A DNA stretch of 9,708 nucleotides, taken from contig WTGT01000040.1 in the NCBI GenBank assembly GCA_011523445.1, positions 1 to 9,708 of the forward strand, in the 5' to 3' direction. Shown here one piece after another: positions 6,456-9,708 of the stretch. Numbering within the stretch: the stretch's first letter is position 1; the number at the start of each line of letters is the position of its first letter. This DNA is from Paracoccaceae bacterium (GTDB lineage: Bacteria; Pseudomonadota; Alphaproteobacteria; Rhodobacterales; Rhodobacteraceae). A program made the position numbers and the translations under genes. A model generated the notes under the pieces. That model was not told the DNA's origin. It was given only the letters and a program-made list of their open reading frames with translations, and did no database searches.

Positions 6456-6759
6456 CCTTCGTGACAAAGTCTTCAAAATCCGATCCAAAAATGCTGGTCC
6501 TTTCACTGTAACCGTTGATATTTTCTGCAGGAACCAAACAAACCTCAAGCGAATACTTGGTTTATTGGACGGTGACATCCTTTCCCGGCTCTACAATGTA
6601 GAAAAAGACAACTTTGAAATTTTTGAGGTACCTGATTTAAATGTAATGAAAATCAGTTTTCCTCGTACCCACATTCAGGGAAGCCGACTTGACCGGGACA
6701 TGCATGGTGCCCAATTTGCCGAATTGCTGAATGAAATGGAACTTCCCGACAATTTCTAA
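6448..6759 (+). CDS. DUF4387 family small protein, partner of the AtuA-like protein
   Basis: The 103-residue protein matches the DUF4387 family (PF14330), which is typically encoded next to, or fused with, DUF1446/AtuA proteins. The recognisable blocks are IRSKNAGPFTVTVDIF at 11-26 and ISFPRTHIQGSRLDRDMHGAQ at 69-89, which is close to the family's usual pattern of PR, GS, DxDxxGAQ. It is likely a small alpha/beta subunit of an enzyme with the preceding protein; the reaction is unknown. I place the start at ATG 6448, not the TTG at 6439, because AGAGGTG (6431-6437) is then 10 bases away instead of only one base. That start overlaps the end of the upstream gene by 8 bases, which points to translational coupling and a fixed ratio of the two products. 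It is the last gene of the operon. Its stop is 16 bases from the convergent hemC stop. Confidence 0.85.
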   Translation: MANLRDKVFKIRSKNAGPFTVTVDIFCRNQTNLKRILGLLDGDILSRLYNVEKDNFEIFEVPDLNVMKISFPRTHIQGSRLDRDMHGAQFAELLNEMELPDNF

Positions 6760-6775
6760 CAATACCCTGGGTAAC

Positions 6776-7684
6776 CTATTCCCTGGAAAGAAGGGATTCT
6801 GCCAATTCCCTTCCCAAATCCAAATGGGAAGCAATGGGAGCTGTTTTCATTCCCCTTAACAACTCCCCTCTCTTTTCTGAAAAAAACTCACCTGTCAGGG
6901 TTATGTTCGACCCCTTGATTTCAGCCAGGGCGCCAACTGGCAATTCACAAGAACCCTCTAGTGTATTAAGGAAATACCTTTCGGTCGTTGCCTGAATTTT
7001 GGTCGGGTTATGCGAAATACCTTCAATGAACAAATTAAGCCATTCTTCATCTTTATGGGTTTCGAGACAAATAACTCCTTGTGATGGGGCTGGCAGGCAG
7101 GTTTCAACTGGGATTTCGTATCTGGGAATATCCCAAATGCCCATTCTGTTCAATCCGGCTGCAGCAAGAACAATGCCATCAACTTCACCAGTTTCCCATT
7201 TTCCAATGCGAGAATCTATATTGCCCCTGATTTCCACAACCGCCACTTCAGGATTGGCATTTAATATTTGTTTTTGCCGTCTGATGCTTGAAGTACCAAT
7301 CTTTATTCCTGCCGGCAAGGATTCTATGGTTTCACCTTTCCTCGATATAAGTACATCAAGCGGGTTTTCACGTTTTAGGAAACCAGCCATGGAAAGGTCT
7401 TCAGGTTGTTCGAATGGCATATCCTTCAAGGAATGAACACCAATATCAATGTTACCAGCAATTATTTCTTTCTCAATTTCCCTACAAAAAACTCCCTTGC
7501 CTTCCAACTCCCTAAAGGGTCTGTCAGTAATCTTGTCACCAAGGGTTTTGATGGTAAATACCTCTATCCTGTCTTCCTCCCAATCCAGATTTTCAAGGAG
7601 CAGCTTTTTTACTTCTCCTGCTTGAAGCAAGGCCAATCTGGAACCCCTGGACCCAATTCTGATTTGTGATTTTATCTTGTTCAT
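6776..7684 (-). CDS. hemC: Hydroxymethylbilane synthase (porphobilinogen deaminase)
   Basis: HemC joins four porphobilinogen molecules into the linear tetrapyrrole hydroxymethylbilane in the cytoplasm, an early step of heme synthesis. The 302-residue protein has every landmark: RIGSRGSRLALLQA (9-22); HSLKDMP (84-90) with catalytic Asp 88; IGTSSIRRQ (129-137) and EIRGNIDSRI (151-160) with the arginines that hold the growing chain; APSQGV (199-204); and LEGSCELPVGA (242-252), in which Cys 246 carries the dipyrromethane cofactor. The length is normal (about 300-315). ATG at 7684 gives the expected short N-terminal lead; no clear Shine-Dalgarno sequence precedes it, which suggests modest translation. 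It is read away from hemE, from a shared 166-base region, and converges on the DUF4387 gene with only 16 bases between stops. A nearby uroporphyrinogen-III synthase gene (hemD), often next to hemC, is absent here. Confidence 0.98.
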   Translation of the reverse strand: MNKIKSQIRIGSRGSRLALLQAGEVKKLLLENLDWEEDRIEVFTIKTLGDKITDRPFRELEGKGVFCREIEKEIIAGNIDIGVHSLKDMPFEQPEDLSMAGFLKRENPLDVLISRKGETIESLPAGIKIGTSSIRRQKQILNANPEVAVVEIRGNIDSRIGKWETGEVDGIVLAAAGLNRMGIWDIPRYEIPVETCLPAPSQGVICLETHKDEEWLNLFIEGISHNPTKIQATTERYFLNTLEGSCELPVGALAEIKGSNITLTGEFFSEKRGELLRGMKTAPIASHLDLGRELAESLLSRE

Positions 7685-7850
7685 TACTTGATTTTATTTC
7701 AGGTTTTGTAAAATTGATTGAACCTCGGCAATAACATAATCTTCAAAGAAAGAATGCGAATTCATTATCTTGCGCGAGTTTGTATACATTTTGTTCCACT
7801 TGAACGAAAATCATTCTGAGAAACAACATACCAATGCACTTTTAGGCTAA
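7685..7850. promoter_or_regulatory. Divergent control region between hemC and hemE
   Basis: Both genes start from this 166-base AT-rich region, so it must hold two outward promoters. TATACA (7783-7788), 62 bases before the hemE ATG, is a fair -10 match and lies in the perfect 8-base palindrome TGTATACA (7781-7788), so it reads the same on both strands. Only weak -35 matches are present (for example TTCATT at 7761-7766, 16 bases upstream). I looked for FNR-type (TTGAT-N4-ATCAA) and Irr-type dyads and found no convincing match. Confidence 0.4.
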
Positions 7851-8888
7851 ATGAACAATATTCGCAAACCACTGCTCAGGGTTCTTGAAGGTGAGAATCT
7901 GAACCCACCACCAATTTGGCTGATGAGACAGGCCGGCAGATACCTGCCTGAATACAGGGCTCTGCGCAGTAAGGCCAAGGACTTTCTTTCCCTCTGTTAT
8001 AACCCCGAACTGGCCAGTGAAGTTACCTTGCAACCAATAACCCGATTTGGATTTGATGGAGCCATATTGTTCGCTGACATTCTTTTATTGCCCCATGCTT
8101 TGGGGGTTGATGTCAAATTTGTTGAGAATGTCGGCCCCTGTCTCTCCCCGATACAAACCCAGGAACAGCTTTATCGGCTGAAGGATAAAGAGGAGATACA
8201 TGAAACTCTGAATCCTGTCTATGAAACCATCGAAAGAATTTTGACAAAATTACCTCCACAGGTAACCCTGATTGGCTTTGCTGGTTCACCATGGACCGTA
8301 GCCACCTACCTCATCGCCGGCAAGGGCGAAACGGGTCAGGTAACTTCCAAGGAATTCATGGTTCGGAATCCTGAACTGTTTGATCAAATCATTTCACTTC
8401 TCACTGAGGCTACAATCGAGTATTTAACCCGACAAATTGAGGCCGGTGTGGAAGTGGTAAAACTATTTGATAGCTGGGCAGGTTCGCTGGAGGGACATTT
8501 TTTTGACAATTATATAATCAAACCAAATGCTCATATCATCACTACCCTTAAACACAAATTTCCCCATATCCCAATTATCGCTTTTCCCAAGGGATCCGGA
8601 ATGAAACTTCCAGGGTTTATCTCGAATCTGCATGTTGATTGCTTGGCACTAGATCAGAATGTCAGCCTGGATATTGTGGATAAATTTTTGCCTTCCGTAA
8701 ACTGTATCCAGGGCAATCTGAATCCTCAGACACTTGTCGGTGGCAAGGAAAGGCTGGAAAGTGAAACCCAGAACATTCTTAAATCCTGCTACAATTTCCC
8801 TCACATTTTCAACCTTGGTCATGGGATCCTACCAACTACACCTATCCAGCATGTGGAAAAGCTGGTAAAACTGATACGAGAATTTTGA
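7851..8888 (+). CDS. hemE: Uroporphyrinogen decarboxylase
   Basis: HemE removes four carboxyl groups from uroporphyrinogen III to give coproporphyrinogen III, in the cytoplasm and without a cofactor. Both family signatures are exact: PIWLMRQAGRYLPEYR at 21-36, with the substrate-binding arginines at 26 and 30, and GFAGSPWTVATYLIAG at 142-157. FADILL (74-79) holds the catalytic Asp 76, and NLGHGILPTTP near the C terminus provides the conserved active-site histidine. At 345 residues it has normal length. ATG at 7851 is preceded only by AGG at 7844-7846, four bases away, so translation initiation may be weak; the start is still right because PPIWLMRQAGR comes at its usual distance of about 20 residues. 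It is single in its transcript direction. The usual alphaproteobacterial partners hemH and hemJ do not follow; instead hemF converges on it, 23 bases away. Confidence 0.98.
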   Translation: MNNIRKPLLRVLEGENLNPPPIWLMRQAGRYLPEYRALRSKAKDFLSLCYNPELASEVTLQPITRFGFDGAILFADILLLPHALGVDVKFVENVGPCLSPIQTQEQLYRLKDKEEIHETLNPVYETIERILTKLPPQVTLIGFAGSPWTVATYLIAGKGETGQVTSKEFMVRNPELFDQIISLLTEATIEYLTRQIEAGVEVVKLFDSWAGSLEGHFFDNYIIKPNAHIITTLKHKFPHIPIIAFPKGSGMKLPGFISNLHVDCLALDQNVSLDIVDKFLPSVNCIQGNLNPQTLVGGKERLESETQNILKSCYNFPHIFNLGHGILPTTPIQHVEKLVKLIREF

Positions 8889-8911
8889 ACCCTGTTCTTC
8901 TCTCAAGTAGG

Positions 8912-9708
8912 TCATTTCCATTTGGCAAGTGGTGGCAAACTCATCAGTACGGCATCTGGATCATGTCCTGATTCCAAGCCAAATTTTGTTCCCCGATCGT
9001 AAATCAGATTGAATTCGGTATATAACCCCCTGTGAAGCAATTGTTTTTCCCTGTCATCCTTGGCCCAGGTTTCTTTTTGTCGCAAGGTTACAATCTCCGG
9101 ATAAACCCTTAGAAAGGTTTTTCCTACATCCATGACAAACTCAAAGTCATTTGCCCAATTACCTGTATCCAAATCATCAAAAAAGATTCCACCTACCCCT
9201 CTGGCCCTTTTTCTGTGTGGAATATAGAAATACCTGTCAGCCCAATCCCTGAACTCTTCATAGTATCCTGGATCATGCCGGTCGCAGGTTTCCTTGAGTG
9301 AGGTGTGGAACAGGGTTGTATCTTCAGGATATTCGATACACGGATTTAAATCCGTACCTCCACCAAACCATGTTTCCTGTTCAGTCATGAACATCCGTGT
9401 ATTGAAGTGAACAGCTGGTACCCTGGGGTGGTTTAGATGGGCAACGAGAGATATCCCACTAGCCCAAAAGCCAGATTCTCCATCCTCAATTTTTTTTCTT
9501 TTCCTGAGTACATCAACCATCTTGGGAGAAAGATTTCCATAAACGGTTGAAACATTGACACCAACTTTTTCAAAGACCTTGCCTGATACCATCTTGGACA
9601 TGATACCACCTCCGGCATCACTTCCATCTATGGCATTTCTTGTTGTTTTTTGCCTAAAAAAACTACTTGGCTCGACCGTAAATCCTTCCGGTGCTTGAAG
9701 TTCCCTTT
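8912..9708 (-). CDS. hemF: Oxygen-dependent coproporphyrinogen III oxidase, C-terminal 264 residues (5' end outside window)
   Basis: HemF uses molecular oxygen to decarboxylate two propionates of coproporphyrinogen III, giving protoporphyrinogen IX, so its presence indicates aerobic heme synthesis. Visible blocks, in order, are DAGGGIMS, GKVFEKVGVNVSTVYG, HFNTRMFMTE, WFGGGTDLNP, DRYFYIPHRKRARGVGGIFF with DDLDTGNW, LHRGLYTEFNLIYDRGTKFG and a final MSLPPLAKW. The stop TGA is at 8912-8914. The first ATG at 9601 lies inside the protein, not at its start: the same frame continues upstream without a stop to the window edge and encodes the expected glycine-rich lead (GGGIM), preceded by FFRQKTTRN. 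Family members are about 280-310 residues, so only a few dozen N-terminal residues are missing. The C-terminal tail beyond the SLPP motif is short compared with E. coli HemF but similar to alphaproteobacterial ones. hemF converges with hemE. Confidence 0.97.
   Translation of the reverse strand, partial: RELQAPEGFTVEPSSFFRQKTTRNAIDGSDAGGGIMSKMVSGKVFEKVGVNVSTVYGNLSPKMVDVLRKRKKIEDGESGFWASGISLVAHLNHPRVPAVHFNTRMFMTEQETWFGGGTDLNPCIEYPEDTTLFHTSLKETCDRHDPGYYEEFRDWADRYFYIPHRKRARGVGGIFFDDLDTGNWANDFEFVMDVGKTFLRVYPEIVTLRQKETWAKDDREKQLLHRGLYTEFNLIYDRGTKFGLESGHDPDAVLMSLPPLAKWK

Noticed and set aside
6999..7436. Plus-strand 145-codon open frame opposite hemC
   Set aside because: It lies wholly within the well-supported hemC gene, its translation is Ser/Pro-rich low-complexity text typical of antisense shadows, and no family is recognisable.
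7685..7720. FNR-like box before hemC (TTGAT near 7688)
   Set aside because: The second half-site does not match ATCAA, so the symmetrical site needed for FNR binding is absent.

Overview
The window looks like a chromosomal segment of an alphaproteobacterium of modest GC content, probably free-living and aerobic and possibly from an uncultured marine or Rhodospirillales-like lineage. This is inferred from the character of the GlnD, phasin and HemF proteins, from oxygen-dependent heme synthesis, and from a tripartite tricarboxylate transporter. The exact lineage cannot be fixed from this sequence alone. There are nine protein-coding genes and no sign of rRNA, tRNA, CRISPR, insertion sequence or prophage.

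Layout, left to right. (1) Bases 1-1161 (+) hold the C-terminal part of glnD, the PII uridylyltransferase, entering the window inside its HD domain and ending with two ACT domains. (2) After a 327-base gap with TGC/GCA palindromes resembling a PhaR-type operator comes a 120-residue phasin (1489-1851, +), closed by a strong intrinsic terminator. (3) After another 321-base AT-rich gap comes a compact operon on the + strand: tctC (periplasmic binding protein), tctB and tctA (membrane subunits), an AtuA-like/DUF1446 protein and a small DUF4387 protein (2173-6759). (4) Three heme genes fill the rest: hemC (-) and hemE (+) diverge from a 166-base shared control region, and hemF (-) converges on hemE and runs off the right edge.

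How the parts fit. The phasin coats polyhydroxyalkanoate granules, and the sensor GlnD reports nitrogen status, so the left side concerns carbon and nitrogen balance. The tct operon should import an organic acid with high affinity, and the two co-translated cytoplasmic proteins of unknown chemistry are the obvious candidates to act on it. This is the least understood part of the window. hemC, hemE and hemF encode three steps of the pathway between porphobilinogen and protoporphyrinogen IX (hydroxymethylbilane synthase, uroporphyrinogen decarboxylase, coproporphyrinogen oxidase). The uroporphyrinogen-III synthase that acts between hemC and hemE is not in the window.

Both end genes are cut by the window edge. 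The hemF frame stays open upstream of its first in-window ATG right to base 9708, so that ATG is internal and not the true start.
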